NCBI GenBank assembly: GCA_020024855.1 | Contig: JAHHTB010000054.1 | Coordinates: forward strand, 1-11,216 | Source: Fusobacterium sp. | GTDB taxonomy: Bacteria > Fusobacteriota > Fusobacteriia > Fusobacteriales > Fusobacteriaceae | Direction of reading: 5' to 3' | DNA: 11,216 bases | Part shown: positions 1-7,346 of the stretch, in pieces | Layout of the letters: each line of letters starts with the position of its first letter | Numbering within the stretch: the first letter of the stretch is position 1 | Translations under genes and position numbers: made by a program | Notes under the pieces: model-generated | The model's input: the letters and a program-made list of their open reading frames with translations, nothing else | Database searches by the model: none | What the model was told of the DNA's origin: nothing

Positions 1-2299
1 TATTACTTATTGCACTACTTGAATTATAATCATAATAAACAAGTGGATTTTTTAACTCTATTGTTGGAGTAGGTGCTGGTAAATTAGGTTGAATTATTAA
101 ATCTAGCACATCTACTTTTTTATCTATCCATTCATTTCCAACTTGTATTTGATATACAAATTCAAATCTATGATTTACATTTTCTCCTTCTTTTAATACT
201 ATTTGCTTTCCTTTTATCCCCTTTCCAGCAAAGCCTATAACTAATGTATCAGTATCAGTATCTCTCTGTGCTGAAGAAAAATAAATCCATCCAATTTCTT
301 TATTTTTATTACTATGGATGTAATACCATCCTTCTTTTCCACTATTATCAGGGGTTGTATTAAAAGTACCATCATTATAATTATAATTTGTTGAAGCATC
401 TCCAAATCCATTATCTCCTCTTATAATAAGTCTTGATTTTTCTCCCCAGTTTACCCAGTTCCCACTATTTTTATTAGTTATAAATTTTTTAGGAATTTCT
501 CCAGAAAATAAAATTTGTTCTTCTTTAAAAGTAGGTATACTTCCACTTCCGTTTTTATGCTCACTATTAGTTCTTATTCCTATTTTTTTTGCTTCAGTTA
601 TATAAATGTCGTGTCCTGCTAATTCATTAGGATTAGTTATAATAAGAGTTCCTCTTGTATCTGGAGGAATTATTTCTTGTTTAGGATTAATCAATACATT
701 ATATATATCTTTTTTTATTGGCTTTCTCGTTTCTTCTTTACTTCCTCTCTTTATAACTTTTTCATAAATTAAAGTAATTTTTGCATTTACTAATTGATGA
801 GTAAAAGTACTATCCCATCCTGTTATTTTTATTTTATAATAATCTTCATTTTCATTATCTGAATATAATCCTATTTTTCCTATTTTTTTACCAACCACAT
901 CAAATAAATCAGATGTAAAACTTACTTCAGATATTTTTCCATCCCAAAGTTTTGTTCCTTTTAAAGTTATTGTTTTTTCATATTTTTTATCTAATCCTTC
1001 AATTGATGATGTATTTAAAATCATATGTAAATCTATTCCATCTTCTATTGCATTTACATTTAATTTTTCTTTTAAAGGTTTTTTTAAAAATTTTCCAGTA
1101 GATCTATAATTTTCTTTTTTAATATTTTGATTTTCTACATTAGGAGTCTCTCCATTTACACTTCCACCAATAATTGTGCTTGGAATACTTAAAAATGGTT
1201 CTGGTTTATCAAATATAATTTTCCCCTCTGTATCTGGTGATAAAAGTTGTTCTCCATTACCTTTTACATCAATAGTGAATTTATGATTAATAACTTCATA
1301 AAATGATCCTAACCAATAATAACCATACTGTAATTCTACTGTATATTCATCATCATCAAAAGGTCTTGGTCTTCTTATAAGTATTGAAAGATATTTTTCT
1401 TTATTATAATAATCTCCTGAATTAATATTTATTTGAGTAGAATTTTGCCCTGTACTATCTTTTAAAGTAGCAATAGCTTGAAAATCTGAATATCCATCAT
1501 TTGATCTATTTAATTTTATCTCAAGAGGTTTAACAGATTTATCGTGTTTTGAAGAAATAGTTGCCACTACCCATGGATCTTTTCTCCCACTCACTTTCTT
1601 TATTTCATCATAACTTACCCTTTCTGGAAATTTTCCTGTTATTTTCACTTTTTTCTCAGCTTCAATATCTTCTGTTTCATAATTTCCATTTCCTGAAGTT
1701 GAAACAAATAAATTTCCATTTTTCATAGTTATTTTTCTATATTCATTATCTATTATTCCTGATTCAATGGCAATATTTCCATAAGTTTCACTAGCTGTAA
1801 CTGAAAAAAGTTGTATAAAACTTCCTTTATAAACCTTTTTAACTTTATAAGTAGCCTTTTCTACAATATAAACATACACACCCTTTAATTCACTTTCGCA
1901 ATCAATTACAAGATATTTTTTAGGATTTTCTTTATCTCTCTCATCTTTTATTACTTGATATTTAAAATTTGGAGCTTCTTTTATCTCTTTTGTCATGTAT
2001 CTTTTTATGTTATTTATAGATTTTCTCCCATTAGTAGTGGATACACTTGGTATCTCTGCCAAAGTTTCAGAAACATAAACTAAATCATTATCATCTACTT
2101 CTATTTCTCCATATATTTGTTTAGTATTAGCATCAAATTGAAGAGGAAGATTTTGAGAATTTAATTTAGTAACTCCTATTTTAAGATTTGACACTTCATT
2201 TGTTTTTTCTAAATAAACAGTTGATTTTGTATTACTAACTGAAAAACTAAAAGTAAAAAGAATCAAAAAGAAAATAAAAATATTTTTAATTTTTTTCAT
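1..2299 (-). CDS. Large exported protein, probable tip adhesin of the pilus (C-terminus beyond the left edge)
   Basis: An uninterrupted minus-strand frame starts at ATG 2299-2297 and stays open to the edge, giving at least 766 residues. The start follows the TAG stop of the preceding gene with no gap and has a GGGGG ribosome site 8 nt upstream. Residues 1-22 form a signal peptide (MKKIKN, then a phenylalanine/leucine-rich core). The rest is soluble, rich in beta-prone Thr/Ser/Asn/Lys/Gly/Tyr segments, and has only one cysteine (Cys134). A Trp-containing stretch (NWVNWGEKSR, near 615), a DTDTDT run (near 680) and a proline-rich linker (LPAPTPT, near 740) suggest several beta domains. I recognise no named domain. 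Being last among the exported genes of a chaperone-usher operon, and being large, suggests the tip adhesin, but CS1-type tip proteins are only about 360 residues. An unrelated surface protein, or an autotransporter whose barrel lies outside the window, remains possible. Confidence 0.72.
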   Translation of the reverse strand, partial: MKKIKNIFIFFLILFTFSFSVSNTKSTVYLEKTNEVSNLKIGVTKLNSQNLPLQFDANTKQIYGEIEVDDNDLVYVSETLAEIPSVSTTNGRKSINNIKRYMTKEIKEAPNFKYQVIKDERDKENPKKYLVIDCESELKGVYVYIVEKATYKVKKVYKGSFIQLFSVTASETYGNIAIESGIIDNEYRKITMKNGNLFVSTSGNGNYETEDIEAEKKVKITGKFPERVSYDEIKKVSGRKDPWVVATISSKHDKSVKPLEIKLNRSNDGYSDFQAIATLKDSTGQNSTQININSGDYYNKEKYLSILIRRPRPFDDDEYTVELQYGYYWLGSFYEVINHKFTIDVKGNGEQLLSPDTEGKIIFDKPEPFLSIPSTIIGGSVNGETPNVENQNIKKENYRSTGKFLKKPLKEKLNVNAIEDGIDLHMILNTSSIEGLDKKYEKTITLKGTKLWDGKISEVSFTSDLFDVVGKKIGKIGLYSDNENEDYYKIKITGWDSTFTHQLVNAKITLIYEKVIKRGSKEETRKPIKKDIYNVLINPKQEIIPPDTRGTLIITNPNELAGHDIYITEAKKIGIRTNSEHKNGSGSIPTFKEEQILFSGEIPKKFITNKNSGNWVNWGEKSRLIIRGDNGFGDASTNYNYNDGTFNTTPDNSGKEGWYYIHSNKNKEIGWIYFSSAQRDTDTDTLVIGFAGKGIKGKQIVLKEGENVNHRFEFVYQIQVGNEWIDKKVDVLDLIIQPNLPAPTPTIELKNPLVYYDYNSSSAISN

Positions 2300-2758
2300 C
2301 TATTTTACCCCCATTTTTCCCGATAATTTCATAGAATTTTTTTCATATATTGATATCATAATAGGTATCCCTCCAACATACTCTCCCTCTATTATGTCAG
2401 CAGATTTATTTTCTTTTTTTATTCTCTTTTGATTTAAAACTGCTGTAAAATCTATATGAGTGATCTTTGAATTTAATACAAATTTTTTATATTTTTCCTC
2501 TATATTTATTTTTCTTATAAGTACAGCATTTCTTCCATTAGTCATTATACTTTTATCCACAAAAGTAAGTTCTATTATTTTCCCAAAATCTTCTTCATCT
2601 GCTTGTATCTCAAGTGTTCCTTTTCCTACAATACTTCTTCTTAGATTGGTTGAATTCATATTTTCAAATTTCATATTTTCAAAAACTGATATCTTTACTT
2701 CAGCATAAGATATAGCTGTCAAAAATAGAAATAACATAGTTAATATAATTTTTTTCAT
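2300..2758 (-). CDS. Small exported protein, probable minor pilus subunit
   Basis: This 152-residue protein starts at ATG 2758, chosen because a GGGGGGA ribosome site lies about 8 nt upstream; the in-frame TTG at 2779 overlaps the previous stop and has no site of its own. Residues 1-19 are a signal peptide ending in SYA, so the mature protein begins EVKIS. The mature part has no cysteine and alternates beta-like stretches with charged turns. The segment TLEIQADEEDFG ... TNGR (roughly 47-76) resembles residues near 60-95 of the following large protein, which also carries an acidic turn followed by TNGR; the two may share a domain. Its stop abuts the next start exactly (TAGATG), so the two are likely translationally coupled. 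No family is recognised; the minor-subunit role is inferred from operon position and export signal. Confidence 0.75.
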   Translation of the reverse strand: MKKIILTMLFLFLTAISYAEVKISVFENMKFENMNSTNLRRSIVGKGTLEIQADEEDFGKIIELTFVDKSIMTNGRNAVLIRKINIEEKYKKFVLNSKITHIDFTAVLNQKRIKKENKSADIIEGEYVGGIPIMISIYEKNSMKLSGKMGVK

Positions 2759-2771
2759 TTTTATTTCCCCC

Positions 2772-3263
2772 CTAATCAATTATGTCTATTGTAAGATAAA
2801 TTATTTTTTCGTGATATCCTTCTTTTGATATATTCTTTCCTTCTATAGTAACTTTATTATCTTTTTCTATTTTAGAATTTATGAATTTATTGGAATAAAT
2901 ATGTGTATCAACTTTTCCGTCATTATCAATATCAATTTCTGTTTCACTATAATTTAATTTATAATAGTCTTTTTTATCTGGTTCCTTATTCATCTCAATT
3001 TCAAAAGGCACAACTATTTCTTGATCATCTATAACCATAGCCTGAATTTCTATATCTGATATTATTTCAAGAGGTACTTTTATTTCAGTCTCCATCTTCA
3101 TTATTATTGTTTTTACTTCAAGTGGTACTGGAAGCCCACTGGCTTCTGAATTTGACGGTATACTTGGAAGTATTGGAATCATTGGTATTATTGGCTGTAC
3201 TTCTTCTGAAAAAGAAAAAATATTAAAAGTAAAAATAAAAATCATCATTAATTTTTTAATCAT
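2772..3263 (-). CDS. Small exported protein with proline-rich N-terminus and Ca-loop-like motif, probable minor pilus subunit
   Basis: This 163-residue protein starts at ATG 3263, overlapping the usher stop by 4 nt (ATGA), with AAGGAG about 8 nt upstream. A signal peptide covers residues 1 to about 19 (MIKK, then a Phe/Ile core, FSFSEE). A proline-rich stretch (PIIPMIPILPSIP, 24-36) follows, then three spaced copies of a VPLE/VPFE motif (46, 63, 85), suggesting a short internal repeat of strands. Residues 111-119 read DIDNDGKVD, the pattern of an EF-hand or dockerin-like calcium loop. The C-terminus (KIIYLTIDIID) looks like a final beta strand. There is no cysteine. The tight packing with the usher points to a role in the same pilus, as adaptor, initiator or anchor. 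No homologue is recognised, so the function is inferred from context. Confidence 0.75.
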   Translation of the reverse strand: MIKKLMMIFIFTFNIFSFSEEVQPIIPMIPILPSIPSNSEASGLPVPLEVKTIIMKMETEIKVPLEIISDIEIQAMVIDDQEIVVPFEIEMNKEPDKKDYYKLNYSETEIDIDNDGKVDTHIYSNKFINSKIEKDNKVTIEGKNISKEGYHEKIIYLTIDIID

Positions 3264-5758
3264 TTTTTATTCTCCTTAAGTTCTAAATGATAATAGTTAT
3301 CACCAGCATTTTCATCTGTATAAAGTAAATTTATCTCTTCTTTATGAATTGGTATATTATAATCATCTCCTGTATAATCAATTTCTAAATTATATTTACC
3401 GGGTATTAAACTATCTATATATAATTCTCCATTAGATTCTGGATAAATTATTTTATTCATTCTAGAACTATTTACTTTATTAAGTTTTATTCTTATATCT
3501 TCAAAAACTGACTCATCTTTAAAGTCTATTTTTCCCATAAAAGTTACTAAAGGTTTAATAGGAATATATGCTTTTACTTCTGAACTTCCAAGTCCTTTTA
3601 CTTTTATTTTAGTAGCATGTCCATCATGGCTTGGTCTTTGACTTTTTGCTTCAAGTTCATATTCAGTATAACTTGGTATTCCATAAATTTTCCCTATTCC
3701 TTGTTCATTTGTTATTATTTTCTTTTGTCCTAAAGAAATCTCTACTCCCTCTACTCTTTCTTCATCTTCATCCATTATATTATTGTCGTTTTTATCTAAG
3801 AAAGCGATAGCTTTTATAGTTGTATTTTCTAATGAGTTCATATTTTTAGTAGGATTTTTTAAACTTACTACTCTATCTATTCCAGCATATACTCTTTTAT
3901 CTCCATCTTTTTCATAACTACTTCCAAACTCAAACCAGTTATCAAATTTCAATGTAAATTCAAGCATATATTCTACTTTTTCCTCTTCAGAATATTTTGC
4001 TCCAATAGAAATATCAAATCTATCTAACCATCTAGTATTATTTAATTTTAATTCAGATTCAAATTTATGCTCCTCATTGAAAGAATTTTCAAGTCTTACT
4101 GTAAAATTTCTAAATCCTGTATAATAAAAATCTAAGTTATGTCTTACTTGTTTAATTTTATGATTTTCTATTTCATAACTTACTAAAAGACTTCTCCAAG
4201 ACTTACTGTATTCTAAACCATAATAATAATCTGTTTTATCATCAACATCTTTTCCAAAATATTTAAGTTGTTCCACACTTCCTGTTAAACTTAAATTTTC
4301 TGTTAAATCATAATCAGCATCAATATAAATTTCTCTTTTTTCATCAAAATATTTACCATTTACATATTGCTCATAGTTAAAACTAAATTTATCTATATCA
4401 GTATCAAACATAAATTTATGTCTATATTTTTGCTTAAAATTTACCTCTTCATTTTTTTGTTTATTAACGGACTTTTCGTAAGCATAATTAAAAGTATATG
4501 GATTTCCATTGATAGAATTAGAATATATAAATTCTGTTCCAATACTTTTAGAATAGATATAATCATCATTAAAAAGTTGTGGTTCTGTATTAAAAGAAAA
4601 ACCTAAAGTTAAATTGTCAGTATATCCATAGTAAAGATTCATATCTGCATTATTTCTTTTGGATTCTTTATCCTCTCTAAAATATAAATCATAACCAAAT
4701 TCACCTTTTATTTGTTGATTATAGTCATCATTAATTTTAACTATTTTATCTCTGATTGTTCCGTCTGGTTCATATACTCTTAAAGTAAATTCTCTTCCTG
4801 TTTTTATTAAATTATTTTCAAATTTAACTTTTCCATTTTTTTCATATTGAATATCTATTGGAAAAAAATTATAAATTAATTCTACCTTACTTCCTATAGG
4901 AACTCTTTCTTCAATAGTGTATTCTCTTCCTGTTTGAGAATATCCCCTGTCTTTTCTGAAACTAAATCCTTTCTCTCTTTTATCTCCATATATTCCAAGA
5001 TTTAATTCATAATCTTCTTTTACATCATGATAGCTAATTTCAAAATCTCCAAACTTTTTATCTTTTAAATCATAATCTGTAGTAAAATTTCCAAATAACA
5101 GAGAACCACTATATTCTAATCTACCTGACCAATCATTTTCTCTTCCACTTTCTTTATCTCTTTTTATTATTTCTTTATCTAACTCTATTCTTAAGTTCCC
5201 TATGTCAAAAAGTTTTCTTTCACCTTTATATGCAAGTACCTCTTTATCTAATTCTTCTTTTAATTCTTTCTCTTTATTTTTTAACATTTGATTTAATTCA
5301 TTAGGAAGAATAAAATTAGGTTTTGTTTTTATTGTAAAGTTTTCCTCATCTATTCTTAATTCTTCAAAAAAATATTCTTTAAATAAATCTTCTTTTAAAT
5401 AAAAATCATTATCTTCATATATGTATGAAGATTTGTCCATTTTTTTTAAATTTATAACTCTTTTATCATTATTGTCTCCAAATATAATATTTAATATTCC
5501 ATTATTATATTTATAATTTTTAATATCTAAAGATTTTATAAATTCAAAAAGAGGAAAATAGTGTGTTCCATTTTCTTTAATAACTGTATATGTATAGCTA
5601 TACGGCACTCCTTTTAATTCAAGGGTGTATGCTCCTATTCTCTCTTCTTCCTGATTAATAAAATATTCAACTCCATCATATTCAAAAGAATATGTTGGCT
5701 TAAAGATAGAAGAACTTAACAATAAAAATAAAAAAAGTAACTTTGTTATTTTTTTCAT
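3260..5758 (-). CDS. Outer-membrane usher-like protein of an alternate (CS1/alpha-type) chaperone-usher pilus
   Basis: This 832-residue protein would secrete and assemble pilus subunits at the outer membrane. I chose ATG 5758 over ATG 5764 because the GGGAGA site lies 6 nt before the former but only 2 nt before the latter. Visible parts: signal peptide (1 to about 24); an N-terminal region (about 30-150) with two similar beta-alpha-beta units (HYFPLFEFIKSLDI and DFYLKEDLFKEYF) resembling copper-amine-oxidase-N1-like stalk domains; a charged helix (about 150-180); a long barrel-like region of alternating aromatic strands (about 185-635) containing a plug/E-set-like part (VPIGSKVELIYNF ... TLRVYEPDG, about 286-333); an SdrD-B-like domain (about 646-705, FLDKNDNNIMDEDE); and a last beta domain ending at 832. 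It has no cysteine. Length is close to CS1-family ushers (about 870). The gene order supports the call more than any single motif does. Confidence 0.72.
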   Translation of the reverse strand: MKKITKLLFLFLLLSSSIFKPTYSFEYDGVEYFINQEEERIGAYTLELKGVPYSYTYTVIKENGTHYFPLFEFIKSLDIKNYKYNNGILNIIFGDNNDKRVINLKKMDKSSYIYEDNDFYLKEDLFKEYFFEELRIDEENFTIKTKPNFILPNELNQMLKNKEKELKEELDKEVLAYKGERKLFDIGNLRIELDKEIIKRDKESGRENDWSGRLEYSGSLLFGNFTTDYDLKDKKFGDFEISYHDVKEDYELNLGIYGDKREKGFSFRKDRGYSQTGREYTIEERVPIGSKVELIYNFFPIDIQYEKNGKVKFENNLIKTGREFTLRVYEPDGTIRDKIVKINDDYNQQIKGEFGYDLYFREDKESKRNNADMNLYYGYTDNLTLGFSFNTEPQLFNDDYIYSKSIGTEFIYSNSINGNPYTFNYAYEKSVNKQKNEEVNFKQKYRHKFMFDTDIDKFSFNYEQYVNGKYFDEKREIYIDADYDLTENLSLTGSVEQLKYFGKDVDDKTDYYYGLEYSKSWRSLLVSYEIENHKIKQVRHNLDFYYTGFRNFTVRLENSFNEEHKFESELKLNNTRWLDRFDISIGAKYSEEEKVEYMLEFTLKFDNWFEFGSSYEKDGDKRVYAGIDRVVSLKNPTKNMNSLENTTIKAIAFLDKNDNNIMDEDEERVEGVEISLGQKKIITNEQGIGKIYGIPSYTEYELEAKSQRPSHDGHATKIKVKGLGSSEVKAYIPIKPLVTFMGKIDFKDESVFEDIRIKLNKVNSSRMNKIIYPESNGELYIDSLIPGKYNLEIDYTGDDYNIPIHKEEINLLYTDENAGDNYYHLELKENKK

Positions 5759-5789
5759 AAACATTCTCCCAGAAATTTATTTTTTTAGA

Positions 5790-5819
5790 GAAAAAGGACT
5801 AAACTAATAGTCCTTTTTC
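5790..5819 (-). terminator. Intergenic hairpin between pilin and usher, likely partial terminator
   Basis: Read on the minus strand, GAAAAAGGACTA and TAGTCCTTTTTC form a perfect 12-bp stem with a 6-nt loop (TTAGTT). The 3' arm carries a run of five U. It starts 27 nt after the pilin stop. No promoter is visible in the 31 nt between it and the usher start, so usher and downstream genes must rely on read-through. It would cut downstream transcription and/or protect the pilin message from 3' decay. Confidence 0.85.
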
Positions 5820-5845
5820 ATTAAATTATTTATTTAAAATAATAA

Positions 5846-6373
5846 TTATTGTGTAACAGTAGCTGTTAAAGCAATTTTATTTACATATACACCTTTTTTA
5901 CTAGAAGCTGTTGTTACTGTAGAACCACTTATAGTTCCTCTAACTTCTGTCTGACCTACTAATATTTCTTTTTTACTTGGTTCACTACCTTTTTTACCAT
6001 CTAAACTTAAATTTACTGTTAGTTTGTGATTATCATTGGCTTTTATAGGATCAATTCCTGCTGTAGTATTAACAATATCTAAAGTATCTGCTGCTAATTT
6101 AATATCAAGTTTTATTGGGTTTGTTTCTGCAGCTGCTTTAGAAGATACTTTATATTCTATTTCATTAAATAAAGTTGTTGCTTCTCCTTCAAATGCTTTT
6201 CCTAAATCTAATAACAAAGGTTTTCCATAAACATCAGTAATTTTTAAACCTTCTCCTATAATTTCAGCTCTTACTGTTACATCTGCTGTAGCAACTGTAT
6301 CTTTACCTGGATTTGCTGCCATTGCTGTTGTTGCCATTGTAGCTAATGCTGCTATTAATAATAATTTTTTCAT
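5846..6373 (-). CDS. Major pilin, CS1/CFA-I-like
   Basis: This 175-residue protein starts at ATG 6373 with a perfect AGGAGG 7 nt upstream. A textbook signal peptide (MKKLLLIAALATMATTAMA, 1-19) gives a mature protein beginning ANPGKD. Residues 26-37 (TVATADVTVRAEI) alternate hydrophobic and polar residues like a donor strand, followed by GLKITDVYGKPLLLDLG, which parallels the start of mature CfaB/CooA (ITVTAS...IDLLQADGNALP, from memory). The C-terminus VNKIALTATVTQ is a plausible last strand. It has no cysteine, as is usual for CS1-type pilins, and its size matches CooA (about 170). It is alanine-rich and slightly less AT-rich than its neighbours, as expected for an abundant structural protein. 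It lies between chaperone and usher, the position of the major subunit in CS1/CFA-I operons. A pilin-like role is fairly secure; the exact subclass is inferred. Confidence 0.83.
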   Translation of the reverse strand: MKKLLLIAALATMATTAMAANPGKDTVATADVTVRAEIIGEGLKITDVYGKPLLLDLGKAFEGEATTLFNEIEYKVSSKAAAETNPIKLDIKLAADTLDIVNTTAGIDPIKANDNHKLTVNLSLDGKKGSEPSKKEILVGQTEVRGTISGSTVTTASSKKGVYVNKIALTATVTQ

Positions 6374-6416
6374 AAATTTTCCTCCTAAATAATAGAATAT
6401 TGTTTAATTGTTTATA

Positions 6417-6446
6417 TATAAAAACGGGCGCCTCCATTTTTATCAA
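6417..6446 (-). promoter_or_regulatory. Chaperone-pilin intergenic element: short GC hairpin and/or pilin promoter
   Basis: On the minus strand AAAAAUGG ... CCGUUUUU (6420-6441) can form an 8-bp stem with a 6-nt loop, the U run lying in its 3' arm. This is an unusual GC patch in AT-rich DNA. The same bases also read as a weak promoter: TTGATA (6441-6446), 18-nt spacer, TTTATA (6417-6422), which would give the pilin its own start about 35 nt before its ribosome site. The sequence cannot decide between attenuator, RNA-processing hairpin and promoter. Confidence 0.35.
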
Positions 6447-6451
6447 GATTT

Positions 6452-7192
6452 TTAATTATTTTTTATTTTTATCTCTTTTATTATTTTTCCAGTTTCAACA
6501 TCTGTTAATATTACATTTTTAGCTTTCATATCTTTAAGATCTTTTATTTCATGATCAAATCCTAAAAGTTCTCCTTTAAAAGCTCTTACATCACCAATTG
6601 GATAAATATATCCTTTTTTACCCTCTACTTCAACTTTAACTTTTACAAGTCTATTAGTTTTATTTTCAACTTTCATTTTTAAATAAGATTTATTATCTTT
6701 TTTATATACAATAGGTTCTGTACAATTTAATTCTGGATTTTCATCTCCTACATATCCATAAATACCTAAATTAACATTTACCATTATTATCATTCCAGCT
6801 CCTAAAGACTGTTGATTTTCTTCCCCTTTTATTTTAGGTGCTGACATTTGTCTAATATTAAGAAATGTTCCATAATCTCCAGTAGGGGTATCTTTTGGTG
6901 CTTTTATATAAACTTTAAATTTTTGAGAATCTTGAGGATTTACTGTAACTATTTTAGGATAAACTTCAACCCACTTACTCATATCTTTTACTTTAGTTTT
7001 TCCCTCCATAGCTACTGGAGTTATTTTATATCTAAAAGGTACACTTGTTTCATTCCACAAGGTATACTCTTCATAAGCTCCTTTTCCAATATTTTTATCT
7101 AAAGTACTTGGAGATAAATTTATATATGCAAAAACATTTAAGCAACTAATTAAAAATATAATCCCCAATATTAAATTTCTTTTTAAGCTCAT
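6452..7192 (-). CDS. Periplasmic pilus chaperone, CS1 (CooB/CfaA)-like
   Basis: This 246-residue protein starts at ATG 7192 with AGGAGGG about 8 nt upstream. It would bind pilins in the periplasm and deliver them to the usher. After a signal peptide (1 to about 22) the mature part begins YINLSPSTLDKNIG, then YEEYTLWNETSVPFRYKI (40-57), the typical first strands of an Ig-like chaperone domain. KWVEVYPKIVTVNPQDSQKF (74-93), YIKAPKDTPTGDYG (95-108) and the hydrophobic GAGMIIMVNVNLGIYG (131-146) fit the remaining strands of domain 1. Residues from about 155 form the second domain. Length is close to CooB (about 238). Cys17 sits in LISC, a possible lipobox, competing with cleavage after VFA (22). 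It is the first gene after the operon leader. An Ig-fold chaperone is well supported by pattern and neighbours; the subclass comes mainly from gene order and size. Confidence 0.8.
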   Translation of the reverse strand: MSLKRNLILGIIFLISCLNVFAYINLSPSTLDKNIGKGAYEEYTLWNETSVPFRYKITPVAMEGKTKVKDMSKWVEVYPKIVTVNPQDSQKFKVYIKAPKDTPTGDYGTFLNIRQMSAPKIKGEENQQSLGAGMIIMVNVNLGIYGYVGDENPELNCTEPIVYKKDNKSYLKMKVENKTNRLVKVKVEVEGKKGYIYPIGDVRAFKGELLGFDHEIKDLKDMKAKNVILTDVETGKIIKEIKIKNN

Positions 7193-7227
7193 TTTATTTT
7201 CCCTCCTAAATATACTTGTTAAATTGT

Positions 7228-7256
7228 ATTAAACATATTTTTTATTTATCTTTCAA
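7228..7256 (-). promoter_or_regulatory. Second candidate promoter (P2) of the pilus operon
   Basis: Minus-strand TTGAAA (7251-7256), 17-nt spacer, TTTAAT (7228-7233). Each hexamer matches the sigma-70 consensus at five of six positions. It lies about 35 nt before the chaperone start and its -35 begins 15 nt after the 18-base homopolymer tract. In such AT-rich DNA chance matches are common, so confidence is limited. Confidence 0.4.
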
Positions 7257-7271
7257 CCACTGTTCTATTTC

Positions 7272-7289
7272 AAAAAAAAAAAAAAAAAA
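7272..7289. repeat. 18-base mononucleotide tract in the pilus operon leader
   Basis: An uninterrupted run of 18 A on the plus strand (18 T/U in the direction of the pilus transcript). It lies between candidate promoters P1 and P2, about 50 nt downstream of the P1 start and just upstream of the P2 -35. It is by far the longest homopolymer in the window; runs of 8-9 are otherwise the maximum. Tracts this long change length readily during replication and can alter promoter strength, transcript slippage or termination. Confidence 0.95.
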
Positions 7290-7294
7290 GCGTT

Positions 7295-7319
7295 CATTAA
7301 GTCATTTTCAGAACTAATG
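7295..7319 (-). promoter_or_regulatory. Weak leader hairpin just before the U18 tract (possible attenuator)
   Basis: In a transcript from P1, CAUUA and UAAUG pair, then after one bulged U, GUU/GAC extends the stem to about 8 bp with an 8-nt loop. Five bases (AACGC) separate it from the U18 tract. An alternative GUUC/GAAC pairing uses overlapping bases. The stem is weak and the spacing is not that of a standard terminator, so an attenuator is only possible. Confidence 0.25.
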
Positions 7320-7346
7320 TCTACTTACTTGGTAGATTTTATATGT

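Noticed and set aside
2759..2779. TTG start at 2779 for the 152-residue exported protein
   Set aside because: It would place seven residues before a perfect signal peptide, and the G-rich ribosome site would then lie inside the gene. ATG 2758 is correctly spaced.
7263..7298. Ten-codon poly-phenylalanine leader peptide (MNAFFFFFLK) across the U18 tract, as in phenylalanine attenuation
   Set aside because: There is no ribosome site before its ATG, and any frame crossing U18 encodes phenylalanine. The downstream genes have no link to phenylalanine synthesis.
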